A DNA stretch of 64,000 nt from Echinococcus granulosus (Eukaryota; Platyhelminthes; Cestoda; Cyclophyllidea; Taeniidae). The notes beneath the pieces are model-generated. The model was given only the letters and a program-made list of their open reading frames with translations. It ran no database searches and was not told where the DNA came from. The translations under genes and the position numbers were made by a program. Shown here piece by piece: positions 1 through 12,700 of the stretch (the stretch's first letter is position 1; each line of letters opens with the position of its first letter). The DNA is taken from the NCBI RefSeq assembly GCF_000524195.1, contig NW_020170430.1, forward strand, positions 1,799-65,798. The letters are read 5' to 3'.

Positions 1-363
1 CACGTCATCTTCTCTCCTCGTACTTATTCATTCTTTTATTTAAACTTTTTTCTTTTTTCGCGATTATTTTTGCCTTTTTCATATTTCCCTTTTGTGATTT
101 TAATTCTTTTCGTCTCTTTTTAATATTTCATGTATAATTTTTTGTTTTTTCTTTATACATTTATAAATTTGTATTTCTTCATGCAACTGTCGTTTTCCCT
201 TTTTGTGCTTTCATGGAAGGAGTGTTCGGGGCTTAGTTCTTCTCCTCTATTCTGATAACTTTTATGGGACTGGGATCATGGAAGAAGTGGTACTTGAGTC
301 TTGCTTACAGCGGTGTTGTTGATGCAGTTTTCTTTAGTCTTTTATAGCTTTGCTCTTCATAAT
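1..363 (-). other. 3' untranslated region of the nephrin-like gene
   Basis: Downstream of the stop, the transcribed strand is A-rich and stop-dense, typical of a 3' UTR. The transcript end is taken as near the polyadenylation signal at 35-40, so the last bases may already be intergenic. Confidence 0.55.
35..40 (-). promoter_or_regulatory. Polyadenylation signal AATAAA
   Basis: AATAAA lies on the minus strand about 325 nt after the stop codon. It is the only perfect copy I noticed in the presumptive UTR. Cleavage would be expected 10-30 nt further, at the window edge. Confidence 0.5.
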
Positions 364-714
364 TTACATTTTAAGGTCGAGGTGTACTCCAGGCGTCTGC
401 TGGGTTGAGCTGCTGCCGCGCACCATGTTCACAGGGGGCTGGTGCGAGGGCGATCCTAGCCACTCGATGCCTGATTCACCCGAAAGTCCAAAGTGGTGCT
501 GTCTGATAGGTGAACTTGCACTGGACGCGGCGTATTGCGCAGCACTGTTGGTCTCTCTCGGGCCAGCAACGGCGTTGGGGTGTGGTGGAAGACCAAAATC
601 CGATGGTGGGGGAATTGTTGCTACTAAGTCACTGGACATCGTCAAGTCGTTTGCTGTGTCCACCACATTCACTGACTCCATGTTGTTTACCCACATCAAG
701 GGGGTTTGGTGCAC
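364..714 (-). CDS. Nephrin-like exon 23: terminal exon with proline-rich C-terminus
   Basis: Acceptor AACACTGCAG, phase 0. 116 codons then TAA at 366-364. The sequence has IPPPSDFGLPPHP (SH3-type proline motif), an Ala/Ser segment (NSAAQYAASSASSP), GIEWLGSPSHQPP and the end VHLDLKM, which is not a PDZ-binding consensus. The plus-strand ORFs here are shadows. Confidence 0.8.
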   Translation of the reverse strand: MHQTPLMWVNNMESVNVVDTANDLTMSSDLVATIPPPSDFGLPPHPNAVAGPRETNSAAQYAASSASSPIRQHHFGLSGESGIEWLGSPSHQPPVNMVRGSSSTQQTPGVHLDLKM

Positions 715-3700
715 CTGCAGTGTTAAAACCACATCTCTTAACAATACCATGGTCTTTGGAAATTTGTAGTTGGTTTTTTAAGTTGTCGATGCCAATATAT
801 GCAACCCGACTCACCTCAGCTGAATATATTTTGCTTCACAGGTCAGTTATACTGAAATGTAATAAGTAGAACTTACGTCGGTAGTGAGGTTCCTTCCGAC
901 GTTTGTGTTCTCAATAGCGTAGGCACGATCAGGTGTAGCGAATGATGAATTTCTTCGAGCTACCTGACCGAAGCCTGTATAAGAAAAGCATGTATGTAAA
1001 CCAATGATTTCTTGCTCAAAAGCATCAATACGTTCCTTAATCAGTGTTCGCGTTTCCTAGTGCTTTCTGAAGCGCCGAACGCACCATCTGCGTCGGATAC
1101 ATTTGTACATGCAAAAAAAATTCCACAAAACTCTTTGCTTAATCACAGAATGCTAAGGACACTAAGTACTTGAAATGCTAATCATGCTCTGAAAGCAGCT
1201 CCATGTAGCCTCAGCATTTAATAATTTCATGGGTACCTATTAGACCCATTATAACATCGCCTATCCACACGGAACACAGAAACCAAAATCCAACACAAAT
1301 CATCTATTTATGTTTTAAGTTTCTGCTAATATCGCTGCTGAATTAATTGGCAGAATATATTTGCGTAATTATTTGTAGCAGTGGAAAAGTCGTCTTTAGG
1401 CCCGTAGAACCTAAACTTTCAATTGTCTTTTATAATTAAGTTATGCACAAAAAAAACTACACTTCCGACTAACATATTTTATCGGTTCTCAATGAGTAGA
1501 TAGAAAGTAAGTTTGTAGCAAGAATTTCGATTCCGCTACGTTTGTCAAAGTCTAACCACTAAGTCGGTGAAGGATCCTAATAGAGATTTAAAACATTTTA
1601 ACTGGAAACAATTCACACCTGAAAGACCCCTTGAAAATAATTATTAAATCTAGTATTTATTGTAAAAGTAAACATTATCTCTTCGCTTTTTGCAGCCAAT
1701 AATTTAATATTTATGCTTAAACTTAAGCGCGGTTAAACAAAATCAACAAAATATATTGCCACCCTTCTCCAGCACATAACCGAGTTTCTCCCCTTAATCT
1801 ATAAGGAACCATTGACCTTAAGGTACAGCTATTCCTGCGATCGTTAAAACAAGCGCTGATTCCCCAGTATTCTAAGTGCAACCTCTCCTCATTCATAGTC
1901 CTTCTATTGATTCGAATTCTAACCGTGAAGAAAGTCTCTATAGAGAAAATGAAATTAATAAATATAGTTAACGCTGACATCTGTATTACCTCTGCAATCA
2001 AAACACTGGCCTTCTACCACAACTTGAAAGTAATGATAAGGTTTTCTGGCACTGCCCTTTATCAAAAAGTAATAGGCAGTACACTACCAGGTGAAAGCTT
2101 AAACAATAGTTCAAAATAAACAGCATAGTACAAATGTATCGGAAAAATAAGTTGCCCTTCGCTACGTGTTTTCCCTTGTTGTATGGATTTGCCACAAGAG
2201 AGGTGGATATGTTTCCAAATCTTGCCTTCTGTTAACGTGCCATGGTTCTAAAAAGCTGTTGACGATAACTAAGTGCTTTCAAACCTATTTTCTTCACAAA
2301 TTTAATAAAATATACTTGAGGATCGCCATTGCCTACCAGCATTCCGTTGGCATCCAGGTTTAAGTATCTCCGCCTAAAGTCTTTGTTAAGAGATCTTAAC
2401 AGCAACTTTCCTACACCATATTGACCTTCAGATAGTGCTGACCTATCAAAATTGGATGTTTACTATGCAGACTCGTCCTTTTGCTGTATCTTTAACGCAC
2501 TGTTTCGCATATGCGGCCCCAGGGAGTTACCCGCCCCGGCACTTATGTCAGGTCGTGGCGGTGAGTAGAAGCTGGTGATCATTCTAGGTGACGAGTGGTA
2601 ACCGAGAGTTGGCGTTACAGTTTGCAGAATCCTTCCTCCGCTACTCGCATAGCTGCCGCCCGCACCTCCCCTACCCTCGGATACCCCTCCAACTGATTTG
2701 TCAGTCAGAGAGTGAGGGGAAACTGCGCCTGGCGGAAGACCACCATAGAGGGCTGCAGCGGCAGCGGCGGCACCCAGCGGATCGTCAGCAATGTAACGAT
2801 GTGGGTTTGGTGCCGCGACGAGGTAGATTGACTGGTCGGGTGGGTAGGCGCAGCCAGTGGCGTTGGTGGTAAAGCATGGATGCCGCTGGTGGGCGGTGAG
2901 TTGGTGCGCATGCTCCAGTGAAGAAGGAGTGGTGGGCGGCTGGAGACCGTGTGAGCGCGAGGAGTGTAATGGCGAGCTGGAGCGTGACAGGGTCTGTGAA
3001 TTTAGCCGATGGTGCTGTTGCTGCTGAGCGTGATGGAGGGTTGTCACATGCTGCTCTGCTGCCGTGATCAGAGCAGGAGAATTGGCGAAGAGATTGAGTG
3101 GTGAATCACGCGGGAAATAGGAGCCCGCTGAAGTTATATACTCTGCTGGCATTTGAGGTGAACATTGGCCAAACTGAAGTATGACATTAATTACAAAAAC
3201 CACTTTGAGCATGTGACACTGATAGATCACATCAAATCAGGAAAAAGTCATCAATTTTGTTTTTCTCTCAGCTTTACAAATAATAATGATCCATATCGAT
3301 CGCTGAGATCATAACTATTTGGCTTTCAAGGTCTTTCTGTGGAGGAATGGTAGAGGTTAACAATCAGGTAACCTACATGCTCAAATTGGTATTGACTGAG
3401 ACTGTCCTTTTGGCTAGCTGAATCCATAAACGGTCCAAAGACATGTTGCCCATTGAGGAAACGATCGGGGTAACAATCAGTGGTGGGGTAGCCGTCCATG
3501 ACACCACACTTAACTAGGCCTGTGAGCAAACAGAGAATAAGAGTTTGTGCACAAATGATTGACGTATATGCGCTCCTCAGGAAATTAACCACGGCAAAAC
3601 TGTTTGACGGTTTCAAATGCATTCCACATTAGCTAAGAGGCATGTGGAAACCGTTTAATCCCATGGCTGAAGAAGTGAAAAATTAATGATTGAATTAAAG

Positions 3701-6700
3701 CGCTTTTAGAATACTTATTATTCACACTTAAATGTGTTACTGGAGCAGCCATAATGTGAAAAAAATAAAAAGTGCTATTTAATCTGAATTACCTCAGGCT
3801 TTAGTGTGAGAAATAGTGAATTTGGGTGTTAGTGCTGATGATGATGGTGCTGCTTACGAATTTATTTGATAATATAAAAAATAATAACAATTCCACTCGG
3901 CCTTCCCAAAACGGTGCATAGTAATTACGGCGCTAATCTCGAAAGCTGATTCTTTACCAAACTATGCAGAATCTTCAAGATTTCCAAGGCACGCACAGCA
4001 CCTGGATATCTGAAAGGCAGCGCACAGGTGGAAATGACAAATCGCTCTCTCTGATTGTACTACCAAAGGCTTTTATTAAGGATACTCAACCAAAGGGCTA
4101 GGATTTAAGCTTTAGACGGGTGTCTCTTACATCAATTAGCTTTTCATTGCTTACGAAGTTCACAAGTCATGAAATGAGAGTAGCTTCTGATATTTTCTTA
4201 CTAGTCATGGAGATAGCACCCAACCTCGTCCCAGAGTACGTAGTGTGAATAAAAGAAGGGATAAGACGAGCGTTCAACTTCCAAGATCTAGGCAGATTTA
4301 TCAAAAGATGCTCATTTCCTTCTTTCAAGTATCTCAAGTACAACGGATTATTTTGTGGCTAGGAGGAACCGTATCAAAATGTGTAAATTTTATGAATCAT
4401 AGAAACTTTAAGACTGACTTTGCCCTTTGTTTGGTAGCTCGTTAAGCGATCACATTCCAGTCACTTGCAGCTTCAATATGCTATTCAAACAATTCAATCC
4501 ATCAGGGACAAATCTACCGATTCGTAAAACAAAACTCGACAACTACAGATCGTGAAGATGAAAGAAGTTTGCACATTAATGGAATATGAGATACAAGAGA
4601 AGGGCGTTACTTAATTGCCTTAAGCACTAAAAAATTGAAGATTTGGGCTTAACAACTTCAGTTCCCTACCTCCAAAGGGGAACGCACCTTCAACCCCATC
4701 GAAATGTCAACTTGTTTTGCGCTAAAATGTCAACTCATGCAATAATTCAGTAGGACCAACGCACCCACTCCTCCACCCGCATCCACATACTTGACTGTGC
4801 GCACCTTAGGCCTTAATGTAGCCCTAGCACCCGCCAGCACACTACTACAGTGGTCTTTTCATTCACCCATTCACCCTCCTACCTGCTGTCGGAACGTAGG
4901 AGTGGCCGGTCTGATGTCGTCCCTACATTGACAGCATTCCTGCCACTGAGGACACCGCCTAATTGTACATAGAACTGCTCCCTTTTAAGCTCTCTCCTGC
5001 CATTTTGCGCAATCCAATGGGCCTCTAGGTTAAGGACTTGAAAAGTGAAGCCATTTTGGAAAAAAAAGAGACTACCGCCCATAGCTACACGGGTCAAAAT
5101 AAAACATCTTGCACTGAGAATATAATGTAAGCAATTGCAGGCTAAAAAAACTCAAGTGGCTAAGTTTTCAATAATATTTTTCTTTGAATTTTCCAGCTTC
5201 TTTTACAAAAACCAAACATCAAATGTTGTTCGAGTGGTTAACATCCATTTAAAAGGGTAAACACTTTGAATTGGTGCAATAACTTTCCAAAAGACAATAA
5301 AACTTACTCCCAAATATTATCAACATAGGTGCGAACATTCCATCATGCTCCACTGTTTACTAAGTTATAATAAAATTTTCCTTGATAGTATGGGGTGTCC
5401 CAAGCCCAAGAGCTTATTACCAGAACGTTGAAATCGTGTTTAATTTGGACAAGTCAGGGTTTTCGGCTCTTGTGCGCTGCCCCTTGGGAAGAAAATATGA
5501 TGTTTAATTACACGCATACTATATCCAGCCCTCACTATCTTTTAGGGCTGAATTCGGCCGCCACTTTCCCCACTAAAGCAAGCTGGATGGCAGCGACGAG
5601 GAAAACACGTTCCGTTTCATCTTTTTTTAGCTTCAATAAAATTAATTTCCCCTTGTCCAGAAGAGGAATTAATTAAAAAGTTAACTACCTCACGTTCTCT
5701 TAATTATCTTAAAAACGAGATGCAGATTTCTTAGTTTATACACATTTCATGAGGCCTAAAGGTGTCGTGATGCTCATGATTGTAAAACAAATTAAAATCA
5801 AATTCGATAAATTAGGCAGTTTTCTAAAAAATTGCATCGATGGACTTAGCGTGCTGGAAGTGACCCAGTAAAACACAATACTTCGCTGATTTGCAAAAAT
5901 TTACGCATTTCCTGAAAGTTGCGATCTTTTAATGAATTATTCATACATTGTGGTTTTGGGGTAATTGAAGCGTGCACTAAGATGAATTTTGTTGCATAAA
6001 TTGACCCATAATAATAACTACAAAGAGAATTTGTCGTGAGAAAAATGGACAGAGTGCTTATTGAGCTAACTACTGGTTCATCAAGGGCAATAGTGTACCA
6101 AAAAATACCAGGGAAGGGTTTGTTTACGAAATGCACAAACTCATTGCCTTTGCTGATACAAATGAGTTCAATACAGTTTGTGGTAAATAGAGCATAAAAA
6201 TGAGGTAAAACCGCTGGCTGCACGTAACCAATATCCCCTTTAACACCAATCAATAGTTAATTAATAGTAAACATACGATATTTTTGCATAAAACTTAGGT
6301 AACCACTGCTAATACCTTCAAATATTTTGAAAACTCCCATTTGTTAAACCAAAGAGTTATTCAAGTATAAAATTCTGCGTTTTGGTAAGCGTTTAACTTT
6401 TCTTATGTAAAAATAAGAGTTTTCCACTACTTATAATTTTGCTGAAAATTAAGCACGAATTTACCATTGGGAAGTTAGAATCTAAAACCACAGAGACCTC
6501 AAAGTAAGGCTAATTGACAGGGTTGAATCCAAGGTCCGGTGAACTGTGCCTATAATGAAGTACTTAATTTAAGCAATGCGGCAATTTAAGAAAATTTATT
6601 TAATAGGGTATTCGGAGTGTACCTAAAGGAGCATAAAATTAGAGTCCTAACAGAGTACTCCAAAGAAAATAACGTGTGCTCCACAAGCAATGTGACAATT

Positions 6701-9700
6701 CAAGACCACGAATTCAATGAGGATCTTCGCAGTTGATCCGAAACCTAAGCCTTGGTGTAGGATTCAGCGAATTTCGCTTAGAGAGTTGAACGGTACCTAG
6801 TAAGAAGCTATGGGAGTGGCAATGGATTCATGAATGTGAGAATGACAAAATTTTTATTGCGATTCCCTCCGATTGGCGAGGCATGCTATCACGAAACAAC
6901 CATATCAGATTAGTATTATCCTCTACTTTGCACACTCAAATAATCGGACAAAATCATCCCTTCTCAGGGTGCTTATAATCTGTGGAGACATTATCTTCAT
7001 ATAGCATGGCATTAACAATGATAATAACAACTTAAAAGAATCCCCAACGAGGATTCAATGAGGAAAGATGAGCAAAGATGTATTTAAGTTCTCTTATTCC
7101 TTTTAAAATGTTTTTTCCAAGTTTAAAGCAATCAGATTTTTCACTGATGAAATTTAAAGAAATGGTTGCAGCGTATTAGTTTTACATCAACTAACAAGTT
7201 TTTACCACAAGGCGTATCATAAAGCAGCTGATATTAGCGTACAGCTGGTGTATAATGTGCAGCACATAATCTAGCTTAAAGGAAATTAGGGTTAGGCCCT
7301 ACAATTGATCTCTGTATTTAGTGCTTCCAAAAAAAATTTGTGTTGTACTTTCAAAATCCATCGGATAGCAGTGACCGGTAGCCACAACAGAAGTAAAGAC
7401 TGGTATCGCCAGTAAAAATGATACTATGACAAAATTGGCAAGAATATTCCTAAATTCACACACTATTTTCCAGTTTCATGTGCACTTTTCATCCATTTAT
7501 CGATCTGAGACCAATAAATGCCCTCTAGTCTTAAAACCAATGTCTTCTGACATTTTGTTTATAAGTTTTCTTCATATGAATCTGAATTAAAATGAAAACC
7601 CAGCAGTGTAACCTACTGTCGGTTCCAGGTATCCGTTTAAGCCGGGAGTCTTTGCGTTGGTGTCTACGATGCAGCACAAGCCCCACAATGATGAGGTTTG
7701 TAAGGAAGATGAGGCAGCCAAAGCAAATGGCGATGGTGATTATCATAGAAACGCTGGAAGTGGGGCTTCCACTACCACCATCGTCCTGTCGCGTGATCGA
7801 ATTGGCGCTAGTCATTTGTCCCAAGCCTAACCCCCGGCCCCCGCCACCACCACCGTGAGCTTCATCTCGCATCGCCTCTTCCGTAGGATCTGAAACAGCT
7901 TTGAAAAGGCAAAAGGGCTTTAGCACACTCTCAAGATTAGTAGTATAACAGCCGCTGCTTTAATTTTGTTAATTTCTGGACAGTAAATTCAGTCTAGCAC
8001 ATTGCATTATTCTCACCAGAAGTTGTGGCTTTGATCTTGCTGTTCACGGTGCTAGTATCCAACCCTTTCTTACTACCAAAACAGAGCTATTTTAAAATTC
8101 AAGTCATGTAGCCTAAAGTACCTCTATTGTAAATGTAAAATAGGCGAGCGTTGGATCACTATTGCACTGAGCTAGTGTAACGCATGCTTGAAAACGGTAA
8201 TAATATTTCTTATTGCTTATCTATTTTAAAATGAACAGTCGTTAAGTAAAAGTGTTTGATCCTGTAATTTACATACATAGGTAATTTTTTGTAAGTTAAC
8301 ACTAGTGTCCAACTTGTGACCTATATGAGACCGCCAGGTCGCCTGAGTTTGTTTAATCCTATCTAAACTTTTAATTAAGGGAAGTCTTAAATGCACTAAA
8401 ATAAGGTGCATGTTTTAAGACCAATAAGGTGTTTTCAAGACGAAGGATTTTACCACTACGCGCAAGTTAGTATTTCAGACATAGGTATTATTAAAGACGA
8501 AAGCATTCAACAATTAAACTGATTTTCTGATAGCTAGACTTAACATTTGTAAGGTATTTTGTAGATCAAAAAAGAATATTACACAACATCCGCCCTTGTT
8601 GTTTGATTGTTCCTACTTTGCAATGTCAAAGTTTGCTATACTTGTTGGAGCTTATCTGACATTTTGAAGGGGATGCAAGCTGAATGTAATTCGTAATACA
8701 ACAATCGATGAGAATCTATCAAAGCATCAAACTCAATGCTCTCCCTCCATGTAACTATCTACCCCCATTGGCAAAAGCAAGTAGAGAGGAAAAGAAAAAT
8801 TCTCAAGAGAAAGAGAAATCCATTTTTGTGCTCAGGATGTGTAGCATTTGGTTGGTACCGACGAACAGGGAGACGGGGAAGTGATAGCAGATCTTTGTAA
8901 GCTCACCATCGTCAGCATACAAAACAAAACATTAACTTTCAAGATGCTCGCAGCCCCATGAAAACGTCATTTGTAAAAGTGATCATGCAAATAAGGACTT
9001 CCTTGCACTATCCACTTATATCTCCGTTTCTCCTTCTACAGTAAACAAGGGAGGCGCTCAATCCATTTACCAATCAACTCTGAGCGGCAAGTGGACCCTA
9101 ATTCCCATTATCGTCGGTTGGACATTAATCAGCTGTAACTAACACTAATAGTGATCCCATTTGCTTTAAAATATTATACCCGGCAGAAGTAATATTCAGG
9201 CGCAATATGATATTCATTTTACTCGGTGAAAGTATACCATAAGTGGTACGCGAACTTAAGCGACTGTTTTCCACATCAATTGGCAAATCCGTGGCATCTG
9301 CTAGGCAGACTTTTAAAATCATCCGAGTTTTCTACCAAATTGGTTATACTTTTGGACAGTTGGGAAGAGAGCTTAAAACGTATGTTAAATTAGTTTTATT
9401 TTTTTTAAATAAACAGCAACGAAATTAGAATATGTTAAAAATATATTTCTTTATTTTTCTAATGGAAGCTGGATCTTTTGCACTGGTCCTTTGTAGGTGC
9501 ATTCAGTTAAGATACAAAACAAGCTCCAATTTTAATATTCATATTCTATGTTATAGTGAAAGTGGTCATCAATAAGAAAAAAAGGTAGTGGATTTATATT
9601 TTATTTTAAATTCACTTGTGAAAAGGTTCGAGGTGCAGAAAGAGTCTGATGCCATCAAAGTGAATCACTTTTGCACTTTTGGCACCAGAGCCTATGAAAA

Positions 9701-12700
9701 AGAGTTTTTACGAATGCCACGACTGAACTAAAGATGTGATATTTTGTTCAAGGAAGGAGAGGGGTATTTCAAGTGTTTTTAGGGTATCCACCCACCAGAA
9801 CGAAGGAAACATGACGAGGAAAAAGTAGGATTCGACGACTAGACTGATACAAGCTATAATAGCCGCCATCTTAAAGTCATGATTTTAAAGTGAAATGGAA
9901 TCCATACACAAAGCATAATGTTTTCGATCGTTTAATAAGTCTTTTTTAAAACATTAGGTGTTCATGAAATGGATGAGTTTTATTTTTTTCCTTCGAATTA
10001 CACTATTTATGCACTGGTGACCCATTGCTCGCAGAAAGCATTTACGAATACGAAGTTCGGCTTACCAACAACTAGTGTGGAAGTGGAATACTATGGGTTT
10101 TAATTCATTTAGATGAGAAAGTTTTTTTCTTTTTAAGATTACACACTTCAAACTGCGCAGATCTTAACTCAATGCGCAAAATAAACAAGCCTAAAACAAT
10201 GAGGGGTGAAGCAGCTTGGAGGAAATGGCGCTCAAATATGCTCATGTATAAAACCAGATCTGAAAGCAGCAAACAAAAACTACCATCATAAGGAATATTG
10301 TTGTTAGACAAATCTAGAACACTGATACAACAATTCAGCAGGATCAAAATTTTGTTGTGTTGACTGAAGTTAAACACTTCTTGATTCCTATAAAACCACT
10401 GATGACAATGAGTTATTTTTGTTATTATAAAATGCAGTTCGCTTATGTAGTTTGATGGACGTAATGTCAGAACACGCTTAAAGGAAACGCGAGATAACAG
10501 AAAGCCAACAGTTGCCTAATTGCATAAAGTGAGGCAACAGGCATCCCTAGGTGAAAGCCGGCGTGTGCGAATATTAAGAAGCATTGTAACACAACTGTTT
10601 ACTTTTTCCATGATCAGGCCTGAATTATGTTTGGACGCGGACTGCATAATGTAATCGGAATGTCACTTCAACTCACCGGTAGTAGATGCAATGAGATAGT
10701 CGGTAAAAGGAGAGGCCTTGTGAAGAGGGTTTTTAGCAGCCACGTAGATACGATATTTTGTGGATTTCAGGAGATCTAAACAGATCGTATTTATGTGGTT
10801 AGTAAATGATGCTTTAGTATACCTACACCAAGGCAAAACAGGTTTATACCACGGTAGAGTACTTATGCGTTACTTTATCCATTTATTAAACGAGAACTGT
10901 AAGCTGAAATTACACATGAAGGACGGCTTTTTTTCTGTCATGATTGAAGATAGTGGAGCACAAAACATATGCATGACAGGAAGAATGGATATTTCGGAGA
11001 TGTAATCTAATATGACGTAACGGAAATAAGATGTTATGTTACAAGCTTTCGGTGAAGTGGCAAAATATTTAATGAAGTGGTGGATAATGTTCGTTGATAT
11101 GGCGTAGGTGACGAGAATTTCCTGCCCATGTATGTGGTTTGTTAATTCATCCTAAATATTGTACAGCTTGGCGTATCACACGGTATGTCTGGTCTTAGTG
11201 TGGGATTGTAATGTGCTAAGTATACCGCAAAATCAAGATAAAACAAGTGATTTGAATAAGTTTGGTTGAGAACACTTTAAAAACATAGTCATGTTGATGA
11301 TTGGATGGGCTTGTGAACTCAATGGGTAAATTGTATTCTTTTCGTAAAGATTAACTAAAAGGAATTAGTTATTACGTAGTTGTTTTTAACTTTTGCTGTT
11401 TCCAAAAATGTTGCATCCATTCTTATTTAGCCTCAAGCGGTAGCAGTATTCACGCAAGAAGTTGCACACGATTTACTCAAGCCTTATTAAACACCTCGGT
11501 TCTTATTATGCAAAAATTAATGCTCATCGTTCTTGTATTTGACTTTTATGGTATAATTAGCAATATTGGCCATCGGTATGTCCCCCGTCCCTGGGATAAA
11601 AGAAACGAGTGTATTCTTTCTCCCGTTTTCCGAGATAACATATGAGTCTCAGGGGATATGCCGAAGCCTGAACACAATCAGGCATGCGTTACGGGCTGCA
11701 GAAGTATGACACTTATTGGCCGCTGACAGGAAACCCTCATCCATGTAACCACCTATCCTTTGACATGATTTCTCATGTCTTAAAAATTAATGCTCATAAG
11801 ACTTTACAGGTGTCTATAACGCTTTGTCAATGGTAAATTTAAGTGTTTAAATTAAACAGAACACAAGTGAGCTGATCTTGCGGGAGGCATTCCATTCAGT
11901 TGCTTGAACAATATCCAACTGTAGGTATACTATCTCAATGAAACTCCCCCCTTACTGTGGCCTTATGACGGTGGGCATATGCCTTTTCTTCTATTCCACG
12001 TAGGTGATAGATCCTTTTCAAATTTCCAGTAGCCATGCTTAGTCAAAAGATATCGGCGCTGATTTTGATTTATTGCACCGTTTAAGAAATATTGGAAACA
12101 TACTTTTCGGATTATTTTATATCATTTTTGGTCAAATAGCAAAATGATTGTAATAGCTTGTGCATGAGCTTTTCCTCTTTCTTAAGTAAGCTCAAGCAAA
12201 TCAGCTCGAAACGATAATAACTGTTACGCAACAACGAGCGAAATGTCCCACATTTACTTCGGGTTTGAGACTGGAAAATAGAAAAATAGACAAACCTATT
12301 CAAAAATGCAACCTATTTTGATTTTACTAGAAAAAAGGGGCGAGGTTATATAAATATTGTATGCCTTCACAGTGTTTAAATAATTCGCTCTAACAATATT
12401 GCTACGTTGCATAACCCTTACTTCTAACCAAAGGAAGGGCTTAGCTCAAGTTCAAATAAAGGTCAAATCGCAAATCACGTTTACTTCTAGTTCATTCCCC
12501 CGGTTAAATACCCAAATTCATTCCAGTTAATGGTGCAATTAATGAGCATGCGATAACGATACTTACGTAGTTTTTAGGTATTTGGTGAATACCTCACTTG
12601 TAACGCCATTTGATGAACAAATTACAGGAGCAACAAGTGCTCAGCAGCAGAAAGTCAGAGAGACATTTACTTCGGTAAAAAGTTTAAAAGCCTAACTTTG

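Noticed and set aside
877..3173. Exons 21 and 22 both begin with FGQ, suggesting duplicated, mutually exclusive exons
   Set aside because: Their phases differ (0 and 1) and the similarity stops after three residues, so they cannot be interchangeable.
5846..6253. 135-codon minus ORF in intron 17
   Set aside because: No splice sites in the required phase and no domain; the frame closes on both sides in A+T-rich DNA.
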